DNA of 56,940 bases, from NCBI GenBank assembly GCA_016748015.1, contig JAAOMT010000467.1, positions 1-56,940 of the forward strand, read 5' to 3'. This stretch comes from Geosiphon pyriformis. Its lineage: Eukaryota > Glomeromycota > Glomeromycetes > Archaeosporales > Geosiphonaceae. Shown here piece after piece: positions 45,578-56,940 of the stretch; the stretch's first letter is position 1; each line of letters begins with the position of its first letter. The notes below the pieces were generated by a model, which saw nothing but the letters and a program-made list of their open reading frames with translations, was not told the DNA's origin and searched no databases. The position numbers were made by a program, and so were the translations under genes.

Positions 45578-46470
45578 GTGAGCAGTAAATTTTAAATAAG
45601 AGAAATTTTCTTTTAATCAAAAACATTTTTTTTTTACTTTAAATTTCTTCTAATTAAAATTCGAGGCATTATTTCAAAATTTGATTAGCAATTTTTAAGT
45701 GAGAATAAACCTATGGCAGAAAATAAGAAAGCCAATTTAAGGTAAGTATAACAAGGAAATATGGTAAAATTACTTGACTCCATTATTTACTTTATTAGGA
45801 ATTTTTTCGAAATCTTGTATAAGTTTAAACAAGATACTAAATTTATTCACTGGTTTTTTTTCATTACGTCAAATTTTTTTTAAAAGATTTCTTTGTGTTT
45901 TTTTATTTATTTATTACTGTTTTTACTTGGATCTAAAGATCAAATTTTAAATTTTAATTCTTTTACAACAATACATATCGAAAACTATTTTTAGATCTCT
46001 TGAATTAATTCTGACTATAAATAAAAATGATAAAATTTCATTAAAAATTGTAACTTTTAATTACTTGTATAAATCAATTAAAATCAATTTTTTCAAAAAT
46101 ATATATCAAAATATTACATTTTAATTAAATTAGATTTTAAGGTATTTTTTATATTAATTTTATAAATAATAAAACAAAATTTTTAGAAATCAAAATTAAA
46201 AATTTTTGTTTTTATAAAAAAGAATTAATATTAATAAATAATATCAAAATGAAAAAATAATTTGTAAATGTTATAAATATTTTTAAAATATTTAAATTTT
46301 TAATTAATAATATTTAACATCATTAAAATATTTTAATTTTTAATTCATAATATTAACATCAAAAAAAAATTTAATAAATAGTTGTTTTTATATTTTAAAA
46401 AAAAATTAGTGGATTTATATATAAAATTACAGTAGATATACAAATTATGATTGAAATGAATACTTATATG

Positions 46471-46497
46471 ATTATTATTATTATTATTATTATTATT
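46471..46497. repeat. (ATT)n microsatellite
   Basis: Nine ATT units in AT-rich flanks. Confidence 0.9.
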
Positions 46498-47987
46498 TAT
46501 TGCACATTTATTTTTGACATATCATTTAAAACCATATAGAAAAGTTATTAAATCATTTGTTTTTATGTATTAATTTATTCATATTCAATTTTTGAATTTA
46601 TTTTTTTAGTTTTCTTGGATAAATTTCAATAAAAACACAAAAATTAAGATAAACACTTTTCAAAAACTGTTTTATGATTCAAATTAAGCGTAATAGAGAC
46701 ACTTTCAACACCTTTCGAATAAGATGAGATCATGATTAAACTATGTCCAGATAGGCATCGAAAGAAAGATTTTGTAATGGTAATAGAATTTTCCCTGACG
46801 ATTCTATTAACCAAATTTAATATCATAAAGAATTGCTTTAATCATTTTGCAGATCAAAAACATTTATTACACATGTGTTCAGTCAGGGAAAAAATCATCA
46901 ACCAACATTATCAAAAAAACAAACTAATCTTTTGCCATACATGCAGAGCCTTCAAAACAAACAGACAAACAGTCAGACAAATAAACAAAGCACACATTTA
47001 TACATAAATCTCTAAAAAAAATTGATATATTTGGTAATCGTAAAAAGTTGAAGAAATCGACTATAGAAAAATTTTATCCAAATTTTCTCGGTAGTTCTTA
47101 GAAATAAATTATCGAAAGACTGATTTCAAAATTTTTATGAGATTAATTTGTTTTCATAATTTCTTGGGATTAATTGGTCTATATTGTTATCAGATGCACA
47201 AGTTTTCTATCATATTTGAATTTTAAATCAAAAAAGTGATTTAAGAAACTTAATTTTTCCTTCGATAATTTTTTTAAGGTTATACTTTTGAATGAGATAG
47301 AAAAATTGAATATTGAAATAATTTTTCTTATCATTAGATATCGGTTTCTAAATTGAGTTGTTTAGTTAATGCTTTCAATGATAATTAAAATCTCTGCTGC
47401 CAAGCAAAAACTTTTTTTGATCATTAGACTAGGCATGCGTTCATCAAACGTCGATTTGAAAAAATCGTTAATCAAAGGGAAAATATGATAATTAATGAAT
47501 GATTGAAATGTTTAATCAAATAAAAAACTTTATAATCATTTCTAGTGCATTTTTATAATAAGTTGCGATTGATTTTTTTATACTTTTCTAAAAAAGGAAA
47601 ATCTTAAGAATATAGAAACAAGAAAAAAGGAAATCAAAAAACCCTGTACCCGTTCATCTTTAGACTAAAAGCTTTAAATTTTTGTTACTCAAAACTTGAA
47701 GAAGAAAAATTTTGAAACTTGAAAAAGATTGAAAATCCTTAACGTTAATTTTTTTTTCTTAAAATCGGACTAAATATGTTCACTTTAATCAAATTAAGAA
47801 AATAGTCGGTTTAATATTGTAATAGGATAGTTTTGAAAGATAGAAAATTAAATTTCGGTAAATAATCTACCGAAAATAAGCTCAAGGGTATTTAATTATT
47901 GATCATTAAAATTCTCCTGATATGAGCTTATCAAATAAAAGATTATTCATTCAAATATTCAAATTAATTAAATTCCTATATTTCATT

Positions 47988-48007
47988 ACTATTATTACTA
48001 TTATCAC

Positions 48008-48051
<44 letters not shown>
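47988..48051. repeat. (ATT)n microsatellite
   Basis: About fourteen clean ATT units preceded by ATTACTATTATCACT, an older variant of the same repeat. Confidence 0.9.
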
Positions 48052-48052
<1 letters not shown>

Positions 48053-49226
48053 AGAGTAAAATATATTTTAAAATAAAATCGCTTAGAAATGAGAATTAAA
48101 TTTAGCATTGCTTTTTATGGGTTTCAGATTTGCCAAAAAACCTTTCAAAAGTTTAATTTAAAAGAAATTTTTCAGGAAATAATCAAGTCTTTTTAGATCT
48201 AGATTGTGACAGTTTACACACAAATTTATTATTAACTTATTTTAGTTTTTTTCTTTTAGAAAATTACTGTTTGATTCATTCAAAACGTTTGCCGATAAAA
48301 GATAAGAAAATTTCAAATTTGGAATATTTAATAGATAACAAAACTCCAAATAATTAAAAAATGCCCCACTGGGGTATCTATTGCACCAAAAGAGTTAATT
48401 AACAATAAACTAATTAGCCTATTGTATCATAGTATCTAAACCTCAACTTTCATAAGAAAAACTTTAGAGAAGCCCTCATAGAACACAATAATAGCTCAAT
48501 TCGTGCAAAAATTGCTTTTATTTGATTTAAAAAATAAAACTGATCATCCACAAACAATCTAAAAAAATGAGATAATTAAATTTAATAACCCTTAAAAATG
48601 AAAAGATTTAATAAAATAAAATAAATAATAAATTGAATCTAGCCAAATTTAAAAATATTTGATAAGTATAGCTTTATCATCAATTCTAAAAAATTCTCCT
48701 AAAAATGTACTTGGATTTAATTGAGATAGCCTGGTTGTCCACACAAGATCAACTAAATTTACATGGTAAATCTATGTAGCCAATTCTTTGAAATTAATTT
48801 TGTTCAAACAACTCATACAAGTTAATAAACTTTTTTCCGATCGCACCTTCCAACCGATACTTGGTTTCAAAATATAGACTAAAAATATGCTTCTTTTTTT
48901 GGGGCTATAAACACGATAATTTTTTAATTGAGAAAACTTTACGAAATAAACTTAGTCAGGATACACCTAATAAAGGTTACCGAGATATTTGAGTTCGATC
49001 TTAATTTTAAATCCTAATTCTCATGCTGTGGAGCCATAATATCCCACACCTTTCAAGAGAAAAACTTTATCACATTGTCAAGAACATGGAGTAGATTTGC
49101 AATTATAATCATCAAAAAAATTTTCCATTAAAAGACCCCCTTCGGGCAGCTCCCCATTTTCTTTTCAAGTTCAAATTTTCTTTTAAATTTTGGGCTTCTC
49201 TGATTGATTACTTTCACACCACAAAA

Positions 49227-49924
49227 ATGATTTCGAGTAATAAAATTCTCCTCTTTGTAATTATCTTGGTCGTTTCAGCTGTCCACATGGCAGCAGGCAT
49301 TTCAATGAATGTTTTGATGTCCCTGTGTAATGCCGAGCGAAGAAAAGTTGGGGCTCACGCTCTTCGAATGGATAGGTAAGACCAGTTTCTCGTCTTGATG
49401 CCACAGTGATGGACTTGAAATCAAAAGGAGTTTCTAAACGTTTTCTTTTTTCTTCACATTTAGTCGTCTCTCACAAGCAGCAACATTACACACAGATTAT
49501 CAAGCGAGGATTAGAACCATGACCCATTCCGATCCGTCTGGTTCTCTCGGAGATCGTATTAGAAGCGAAGGGTTTAACTTTGGTTTTGCCGGTGAAAACG
49601 TTGCTTGGGGTTTTTACTCCGAATCCGCTGTTATGAGGGCGTAAGTATACGTAAAAATAATATCAATTTTTGCTCAAGATTCAAGGTTTTTGATTTCGTT
49701 TCGTTTTACCAAATCTTTTTTTACCATCAAAAATTAGGTGGATGAACTCACCAGGCCATCGTCAAAATATTCTCGAACCCGGATTTTTTTACTTCGGCGG
49801 AGGGTTTGAGCAAGGGTACTGGACGCAAGTATTTGGTGCCCTTCTAAGACGAAAAAGACGTTCTCTTCCATTTACTTTGTCTAAGCGTAATGCAAATAAG
49901 AAAGTTTTTGTTAAAGGCCAATAG
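49227..49924 (+). CDS. Secreted CAP/SCP (PR-1-like) domain protein, 170 aa, three exons
   Basis: Exons are 49227-49375, 49464-49640 and 49738-49924; introns of 88 and 97 bp have GTAAGA...TTTAG and GTAAGT...ATTAG ends. Residues 1-24 are a signal peptide (ILLFVIILVVSAV). The CAP domain fills about 28-143: NAERRKVGAHALRMD, LSQAATLHTDYQ with His59, DRIRSEGFNFGFAGENVAWG with Glu94, WMNSPGHRQNIL with His116, and YWTQVFGALL. His59, Glu94 and His116 correspond to the usual CAP cavity residues. Family members in fungi bind sterols or act as secreted effectors. A basic tail (LRRKRRS, then SKRNANKK) follows. Cysteines that normally stabilise animal and plant CAP proteins are missing; only one Cys is present. 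It is the only intact gene from 34.3 kb to the right edge. Confidence 0.88.
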
Positions 49925-50689
49925 GGATGAGAAAAAGATCCGGGCCAGAAATTTTATAGTTGTAATATTTTTTGTAAAAACCAGAACGCTTTTTAAAATC
50001 GGGTTGTAATTTATTTTTAGCTTCCTAACTTAGAAACCCGTCAAGACAGGCATAGAAAATATGAGAAGCGAACGAGCGTAAAAAATTTGTATTTTATAGA
50101 GTTATCAAAAAATAATTTTTAATTTTCGATGATTTGCGTATGATATTAATAATATATTATAAAAGAATAAGTCTATTTTCGTTACTTAAAAGTTTAAATT
50201 CGTAACAGTTTTTTGTTTTTGAATTTAATTGAATTGCTGGTTAAAAAAATTATAAAGTATTTTAAAGAAAAATAAGGATATTAAAACAGTTCAAGCATTT
50301 TTGAAGAACAAGAAATAAAATATAATAATTTTTGAAATTTCACATATTTAAGATTTATTTTGAAGCCATTTTAAACAGTAAACTGAACTTAAAAACAAAC
50401 TTTTTATTTCACTTAAGCCCTATTAGTTAAAATGATAATAGAGATTTGTTATAATAATATTATTTGAAAGCATTTTATAACGTTTGAAAAATATTTAATT
50501 TAAAATAAGAGGCAAAAAAATAAAAAATTATAAAAACTTTGAGATTAAGTGAAAAATATTACAAAGTATTAAAAATAAAATTTTTAGACATATTAACTTA
50601 AAATTGGTAACAAAATGAATAAAAAAAATATTATTTTTGAAAAAACTTTTATCAATATATCTTTTTATTATTTACAATATACCGTGTGT
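49925..50689. other. AT-rich spacer
   Basis: It holds the CAP gene's 3' end and AT-rich sequence. No gene is seen. Confidence 0.5.
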
Positions 50690-51720
50690 GTGTGTGACAA
50701 AAAAAATTAACTTTGCAAATCGATCACGGTTCCACGAAAGCACACGAATTCATATAATTAATATTTTATTAAAAATTAATGCGCAATTTTTTGCCTTTGC
50801 TATTGATAATCAACTTGACAACCTCACAATATTGAATTTATTAAATTGATTAGCAAGATTTTGATAAAAAGAATTCCATTATTCAATCATATATTGCTCC
50901 AAATCATCCATATTTTGTGACATTTATTTTTTTACTTTACGTTTAACAATTGCCCATAGACTTTTCAATAAAATTTAGATGCTTAATACATTGACAACCA
51001 GTTAATAACTTCGAGTACATTTTCCGCAAGAAACTTCTTGGCTACTCGATTTGTATACTGGGGATTGTTATCCTGTTAAAAGCTTTACTTCTTCCCAATT
51101 ATTTCATTAATATCTCCAACATGTTGCCGCAAAAATTTCAATATAAAACTTAGAATCCATGTTACACCAAAAACAAAACAAGGTGGTTTTGCCCTTCATA
51201 CAAAAACCACTCCATGAAAAAATTCTTGTAAAATCTTTTGATCTTGGACAAATTGGCCCTTGTAACAATGTTTAATTGTGTTTGGAAATAGTTGAAATGC
51301 TGTCTCATCCGAAAGTAAGGTTTTTCCCAGTTATTATTATTAAAATGAAATTTTTCTCATTGAAACATTTCTGCTTTTGAACTTCCGTGAAGATTAGTGT
51401 AGTGATTGGCAAATTTTTCATATATTTAAATAATTTCAAATGTTTGCCAATTGTCCCATATAAAATATTTACTCCTCTGTATTTAGTTTAATAAAGAATT
51501 CTTATGAATATATTATCCTACTTTTTTCAATATATATTTGCAATTTTCTTATGACAATCATTACAACCTTTGTACTCAATTTTTCCAACTTTTTGAAATT
51601 CTATCGTCCATTTTGAGATAGGCAGTTTCGTAATTTTAGTTAATTTTAGAACAAAACGTTTTACCTTCACTCCACAAAGAAATCTAACTTTTGCTTATCA
51701 TATTCTTCAACCTATTTATT
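50690..51720 (-). mobile_element. Mariner-like element, decayed transposase (copy 1 of a family)
   Basis: Minus-strand remnants in order: KLPISKWTIEFQKVGKIEYK near 51640, a SDE-like block with FQLFPNTIKHCYKGQF near 51300, FCMKGKTTLFCF-like sequence near 51200, then QDNNPQYTNRVAKKFLAENV near 51050 (the second catalytic Asp lies in QDN), and a degraded third block. Many stops and frame changes. The left end begins GACAAAAAAAATTAACTTTG, shared with the copy at 56190. The right end is approximate; no target duplication was identified. Confidence 0.75.
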
Positions 51721-54700
51721 TCCAATGTGAGTTATAAACAAACCTACAAATTAATTCAAATTTAGAAATAGTGGAAATGAAGCCTGACACATGAAATTTT
51801 ATTTGAATTTCATTTAATTAGAATTGAATAAAAATTGAAAAAGTCATAGACTGTAATACAAAATGTTTCAAAAATTTATTCTCTCGAGAAGTTGCATTTG
51901 ACAAGATTATCTTATGATTTATTTCTCCATGACTAATTTTCTGTAATAAATTTATGGTAAATACTTTTGCATACCAAAAGAACAATTACTAAATTTTATA
52001 TTCCAACCAATACAAAAAAAAGATGCAATCACCATTTCTGTTAATATAACCAAAAAAAACAACAACCAAAGAAGTTCTCTCAATAGTAAAAGCAACTAGA
52101 CAAAACATTGGAAAAGTGGTTTCTTAATTGTTACAGATTTAGACAATCTTTGGTTGTCATTTAATCAATTTTTTTTATTGGCTTTTCTGTAAGTGTTCTA
52201 TTGAAAAAATTTATTAGAAGCAGTTTTGATATTTTTTTTACTGCCAAAAAAATCCAAATGCTAGAAATATTAAATCAGCAGCCAAATTTTTTTTCTACTA
52301 AAAATAACTTCAACAAAAATAGCAAGAAAAACCAATTTTTTTTTGAAAAATAAGGTTTTGGTTTTTTTGTTAATTCCTGGTTTTATTAATAAGAATTAGT
52401 TTCAATTTAGTTTTAAACAATAATGTTTTTTTAATTTGAATACTAATAACATTAATGTGTTTATTAAAATAAATAAAAACTAATATTTGGTTGTATTACC
52501 TAATATAATTATTTTTGGCTAATCTTTACTTATTGAAAAAGCTATGTTTTAGCATACACTCTTATTCAATCAACAAATAATGTTAGTTACTCTAAAAAAT
52601 TGTATTAATGTTATGAGAAATGAAATAATATTTTTTTTTTAATATTGTTGGATTTTTTATTACCAGTTATCAAAAAATTTTCGAATAGGTGATTTTTATT
52701 TTGGTGCCGATTACTTTATCAAAAATTAAACTAAGTTATATGAAAATTATTTTTTAGTTACTGTTTGGTTTTTTTGGTTTCAAAATAATTATTAGCACAA
52801 TAAAAAATTGGTTTATATTCTAAAATTTTGTAGATATTGCCACCAAAGTTGAATTTATTGATTTACTTTTTTATTAAATTTTAAATTGTTTAGTTTGCTG
52901 CAATTTTAAATCAGTTTTTATTTTGCTATTATTGTTCTTAATAATATTTTGGAAGTATTTAATTTCAGTTAATTTAGGTTTAACTTATTAAAAAAAGACA
53001 TATTAAGATTTTTTTATTAAATTAAAGAAAAATTATTATCTTAAAAATACTTTTAAGACTGAATTAATTAATCTTTTTTTGGCTTTACAATTTATAAAAT
53101 TAATAATAATAATTTAAATTTATAATTAAATTTGTGATTATTAATGCTATTACAAATACAAAAATTTAAATTATTTGTAAAACTTTTTTTTGATTTCAAT
53201 AAAGTATTTTTAAAGCACTAATACTAAAAAAAACTTTTAAACTCATTAATCAGTTCTGTTTTATATGGTTAAACTGTTGGTTAATTTGTTGTACTATTTG
53301 TAAATATTTTGGTAAAATCTAATAAAAAAACAAAATAAAACTTTGTTTTAATAAAAAATATAGGTTTAATATTTTATTTTAGTAATATTAATGTTTGTTA
53401 AAATTGTTGATTTTTTGCTAAAAAGCTGAATTTGTTTTAATTTAATATTTGTAAAAAAAATAAATTGTATTTAAAAAGCTTGGATGTTAATTTATTTTTA
53501 AATTGTATTAAAATAATTAAAAGTGTAGTTATACATATTTCTAAGATATATAAAAAATTGGAAGTATTATGAACATTTTAACTATAATATTTGATATTTT
53601 TATTATTAAAAATGACTTTAATATAATTTATTACACAGTGAAATAAAACAAAATATTATAGTCTATAAACTAAAGTATGTGATAAACTAATGTTTAAAAA
53701 AAGCGTATTGTTGTAAAATAGTTTTGATTGTTTCAAGTAGTTAATTTCATACATAAAATGGATGATTTATATTTATTATATATGTACTGTAACATGAATT
53801 GTAAAAGAACTACATTTAATAAAGCAATAAAAAAATCAAAGAAATTATATTAATTTTGTTTTATATAATTATCTTAAAATTTTTTATTTTGTATTATATT
53901 TCTTTAAATACCCATCTTAACTTATTGTTCATTTAACTAAAGATTATATTATGAAGTAGTCTTAAACATTTAGAATTATCTTCTAAATAGACTTGTTATA
54001 AATTTGTTAAATAGTATAAAAAACCAGGCTTTAAGATTAATATTAATTATATTCTGCATTAAAATTAAAAATTTTTATCTAATTTAAAATAAACAAAATT
54101 ATTTCTTTTAAAGTATTATATTAATATAAAAATTACAAAATAATTTATTTATCAATTATTTTTACTAAAATTGATAATAAAAATTTTATTAATAAAATTT
54201 TTATATTTATCTTAATAATAACAATTAAATTTAATATTTATATTAAAATAAAAATTATTATAACTAACAAAAAATTATTACAAAAAGAAAAAAAATTAAT
54301 TGTACAAAAATTTTAAAACTTATTATTATTATTATTATTAAATATTTGATTTTTATATTGGTTAATTTAATTATAAAATTTGAATTTGAATCTCAAAATC
54401 AATTAAATTTATGATCTAATAGTGTTAATATTTATTTAATAATTAATAAAATCCTTTTTATTTAGTAATTAATATTAACTTAAATTGTTTTTAATTTTTG
54501 TTTATATGCAACTCCTTTTTTTAAAATTAATTATTAAATTAATTAATAACTTTCTTATAAATCTAGTTATTAACTCTTTTTATCAGAAATATAAAAAAAA
54601 ATGACTTTTAATGTTGTTGAAAACCATTAATAAATAAATTTTATTATTTTAGCGTTAACAAATATTATTATTTTTTCTCTTTCTTTCTTTCTTTCTTTTT

Positions 54701-55560
54701 CTTATAATTTTTTATTTAAAACTAAGACACTTACTCTTATAATAATTGCTTGTGAAAGGAATATTAAATAAATATTAACTTATTAAATTTTAAATGTTTT
54801 AATTGGAACATAAAATTATAACAGCTATATTATCTTTTAATTACGATTACAAATTATTTTTACACTTTTCACGTTTCTCTTTTTAGAAATCGATATATTA
54901 AAATTAAAATTATTACAAAATCAAATATTATGTTGATTATATTTTATATAATATCTTGTATTCATCGGGAAATAAGCACTACTTAATCGACACGAAAGAA
55001 TACTATATTATCATAATTAAAAAGACATGATCTAAGAAGTATTTGGATTGAAAATAAAAAAATTAAAGCCGATAAATTTTTTAAGCTAGTAAGATTTTTG
55101 TTGTCAATGAAAACAAAATTCGTAAAAGATCAGTAACCAAATTTTTTTTGCAAAATTATTAACATTAAACCGAGATGAGTTTGCCCACTTTTGATATTCA
55201 AATTTTTGGAAAATATTTAATATAAACAAATCAAAGAAAATTTGAACTCTATCTTCAAAACTTGTTTCTAATTCCGTTTTAAATAAGTTAAATATATATT
55301 TTTTCTGTTTGTTTCTTAAAGTGCAAATACACCTTTTTTATGCCAAAACTTGCTTATAAATATTTCTGCACGCCTTAATTGGTAATATCTGTTTTGTATA
55401 AAATTGGACTATACTTAATAAGATTTTTTTTAAAATAAAATTGGCTGGCTTCAATTAAATTCGTCACTAAATATCGGATAGACCATACTTTTAATTTCAA
55501 CAATTTTGGAAATAAATACTTTAAGTCTCAATTTTTTATTAGTCGAATTTTATTTAAAGT
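51721..55560. other. AT-rich desert
   Basis: Dense A/T sequence, with an ATT repeat near 54321-54341 and a TTTC repeat at 54675-54700. No gene is seen. Words such as AATAAAGCAATAAAAAA near 53818 are not enough to claim a poly-A site. Confidence 0.5.
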
Positions 55561-55733
55561 TATTTTGTTTGGAGTCGCGTCTTTGATGTGGGAATCGCTT
55601 ATATTCAGAATTTGCGATTGATTCGAAATATCCATGTTCCACATGATGATTTCCAAACTGAAAATAGATATGCCAAAGGGAAGTCATTACAGGAAGCGGT
55701 GATAGTGATCACGATCCGGTATTAAAAACATGA
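55561..55733 (+). pseudogene. Frameshifted C-terminal fragment of an unidentified, probably repeated ORF
   Basis: The frame from 55561 reads VWSRVFDVGIAYIQNLRLIR, then NIHVPHDDFQTENRYAKGKS, LQEA. After a shift of one base at about 55697 the frame continues GDSDHDPVLKT and ends at TGA 55731. Both sides look coding and the composition is much less AT-rich than the surroundings. I recall similar tails in Rhizophagus proteins but cannot name the family. It lies alone, so it is probably a piece carried by duplication or a mobile element. Confidence 0.5.
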
Positions 55734-56189
55734 CTAAAAAACAACAATGACCAACAATAATTACAAACTAGTTTATTTCCCAATTTATAAAGAGAAAACA
55801 TCGATTATAACACTAATGTGACAAAAACTACATTTTAATCAAAAACTTTCGATTTTATGAATATATGCAATGCAAATATAGTAACAAGCAAATTTAATTA
55901 AAAATGGATCCTTTGGGAAAAGCATTTCTTGTTATATGTTCCTCCGATTTTCACATATAAATAATCTGCTGTAAAAAGAAAGATTAATTTAAGCGTATCG
56001 AAAATTCTATTTGGATTTCTTTATTAATTGAAAAATATCAATTTTTTATTTTTTTTTCAATTATGCCTTTTTAAATATAAGCTTGAAGAGAAAAAATTCT
56101 TTTCATAAATTGTGGAAAATTGATAATAATTTGAAAGTTCAATTTAATTTATAAATCAAATTTAGAAATTAGCTTTATTCATACACAAT
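55734..56189. other. AT-rich spacer
   Basis: No gene or element seen up to the mariner-like copy. Confidence 0.4.
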
Positions 56190-56940
56190 ATGAGACAAAA
56201 AAAAATTAACTTTACAAATCAATCACAGCTCCAACTAATCATTTAATTAGTATATTTTTAGAAAGACCAAAAGCTATTCATTTTATTAATATAAAATTTA
56301 ATATGTAATATAATATGCAATTTTTCCCTTTCGATAATCAACTCGCAACGCCGTAACATTGAATTTATTAAATAAATTAGCATTGTTTTTGGCAAAAAAT
56401 TCCATTCTTCAACCATATATCGCTGCAAATCATCCATATTTTGCGGCCTTCATTTTTCTAATTCACGTTTAATGATTACCCCATAGATTTTCAAGAGGAT
56501 TTAGATCCAGACTACACGACAACCAGTCAATAACTTCAGTTACATTTTAACTACTCGACTTCTATGCTTGAGATTGATTATCTTGTTAAAAGCACTTCTT
56601 CCCAAGCATGTCATTAAATTTTCCAATATGTTGTTGTAAAATTTCAATGTAAAACTTAGTATTCATAATACGCGGAAAACCACCCTTACAAAAAATATTT
56701 CTACGGATCTTTTGGTCTTGGACGAATTGACCGTTTTCCCTTGTACCAATTTTCATTTGCGTTTGGGAACACTTGAAATGCTGTTTCATCTAAAAATAAG
56801 GTTTTTTTCCAGTCAGCATTAAGATGAAATTTGGGCCATTCAACAACTTTCCTACTTTTGAACTTGCATGGGTATTGATGTATTAATTGGTAGATTTTTT
56901 ATATATCCAAGTGATTTTAAATGTCCCCTGCCAGTTGTGT
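56190..56940 (-). mobile_element. Mariner-like element, decayed transposase (copy 2, cut by window edge)
   Basis: The left end and the transposase remnants correspond to those at 50690 in the same order and orientation. Clear pieces are FQVFPNANEN-like sequence near 56775, GQFVQDQKIRRNIFCKGGFP near 56720, and KFYIEILQQHIGKFNDMLGK near 56620. The frame breaks before the QDN block. The element continues past the right edge. Confidence 0.75.

Larger units (their letters stand above)
45578..49226. other. Long AT-rich intergenic region
   Basis: ATT microsatellites lie at 46471-46497 and 47988-48051. An open frame at 46732-47007 has no recognisable domain. Near 48720-49150 composition becomes more balanced and should contain the promoter of the CAP gene. 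No supported gene. Confidence 0.45.

Noticed and set aside
46732-47007. 91-codon plus-strand frame with several Cys and His
   Set aside because: Cys and His spacing does not match a zinc-binding motif and no splice partner or homologous pattern is visible.
46471-48051. Regularly spaced repeats considered as CRISPR-like
   Set aside because: They are simple ATT microsatellites without unique spacers, and the genome is eukaryotic.

Overview
The window reads as nuclear DNA of an arbuscular mycorrhizal fungus (Glomeromycotina, most like Rhizophagus). That assignment is inferred from gene content and not from a marker. The content includes BTB-TLDc proteins, a MATA-type HMG-box protein, a degenerate Sel1-type protein and a Kre9/KNH-like cell-surface protein. 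The genes have short introns of about 75-125 bp, the genome is very AT-rich, and it carries many decayed transposons. A 20-base N run (28888-28907) inside poly-A marks an assembly gap.

Left part (1-16 kb), gene-bearing. A truncated ubiquitin-ADP-ribosyltransferase (Ub-ART) gene runs off the left edge. It is followed by a Tc1/mariner relic, a complete Ub-ART paralogue, a two-exon BTB-TLDc gene, a five-exon ISC1/neutral sphingomyelinase gene with a GC-AG intron, an unidentified 167-residue ORF, and a divergent pair (degenerate Sel1-like gene and second BTB-TLDc gene).

Middle part (16-31 kb). An AT desert, in places close to zero G+C, contains a 5'-truncated LINE end with poly-A and a likely target-site duplication. 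A HMG-box gene follows, whose last codons lie inside a tandem duplication. Then come a second Tc1 relic, exon fragments of a broken gene, a G-rich potential quadruplex, and a gene for a secreted GPI-type Ser/Thr-rich protein with a Kre9/KNH-like domain.

Right part (31-57 kb). A third Ub-ART paralogue has an 18-serine tract placed exactly between the ubiquitin and ART domains. Next is a four-exon class 3 lipase in which the nucleophile serine is glycine. A long gene-poor stretch follows, with scattered decayed coding fragments and a nine-unit 12-bp repeat that encodes a 4-residue period. A secreted CAP/PR-1 protein gene is the only intact gene after 34.3 kb. Two related mariner-like relics, an AT desert and one frameshifted coding fragment finish the window.

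Functionally the intact genes fall into signalling and protein-modification families that are expanded in these fungi (Ub-ART, BTB-TLDc, HMG, Sel1), lipid enzymes (ISC1, lipase-like) and secreted or surface proteins (Kre9-like, CAP). Nothing indicates an operon or gene cluster with one shared pathway. The most unusual item is the multicopy ubiquitin-ART fusion family.
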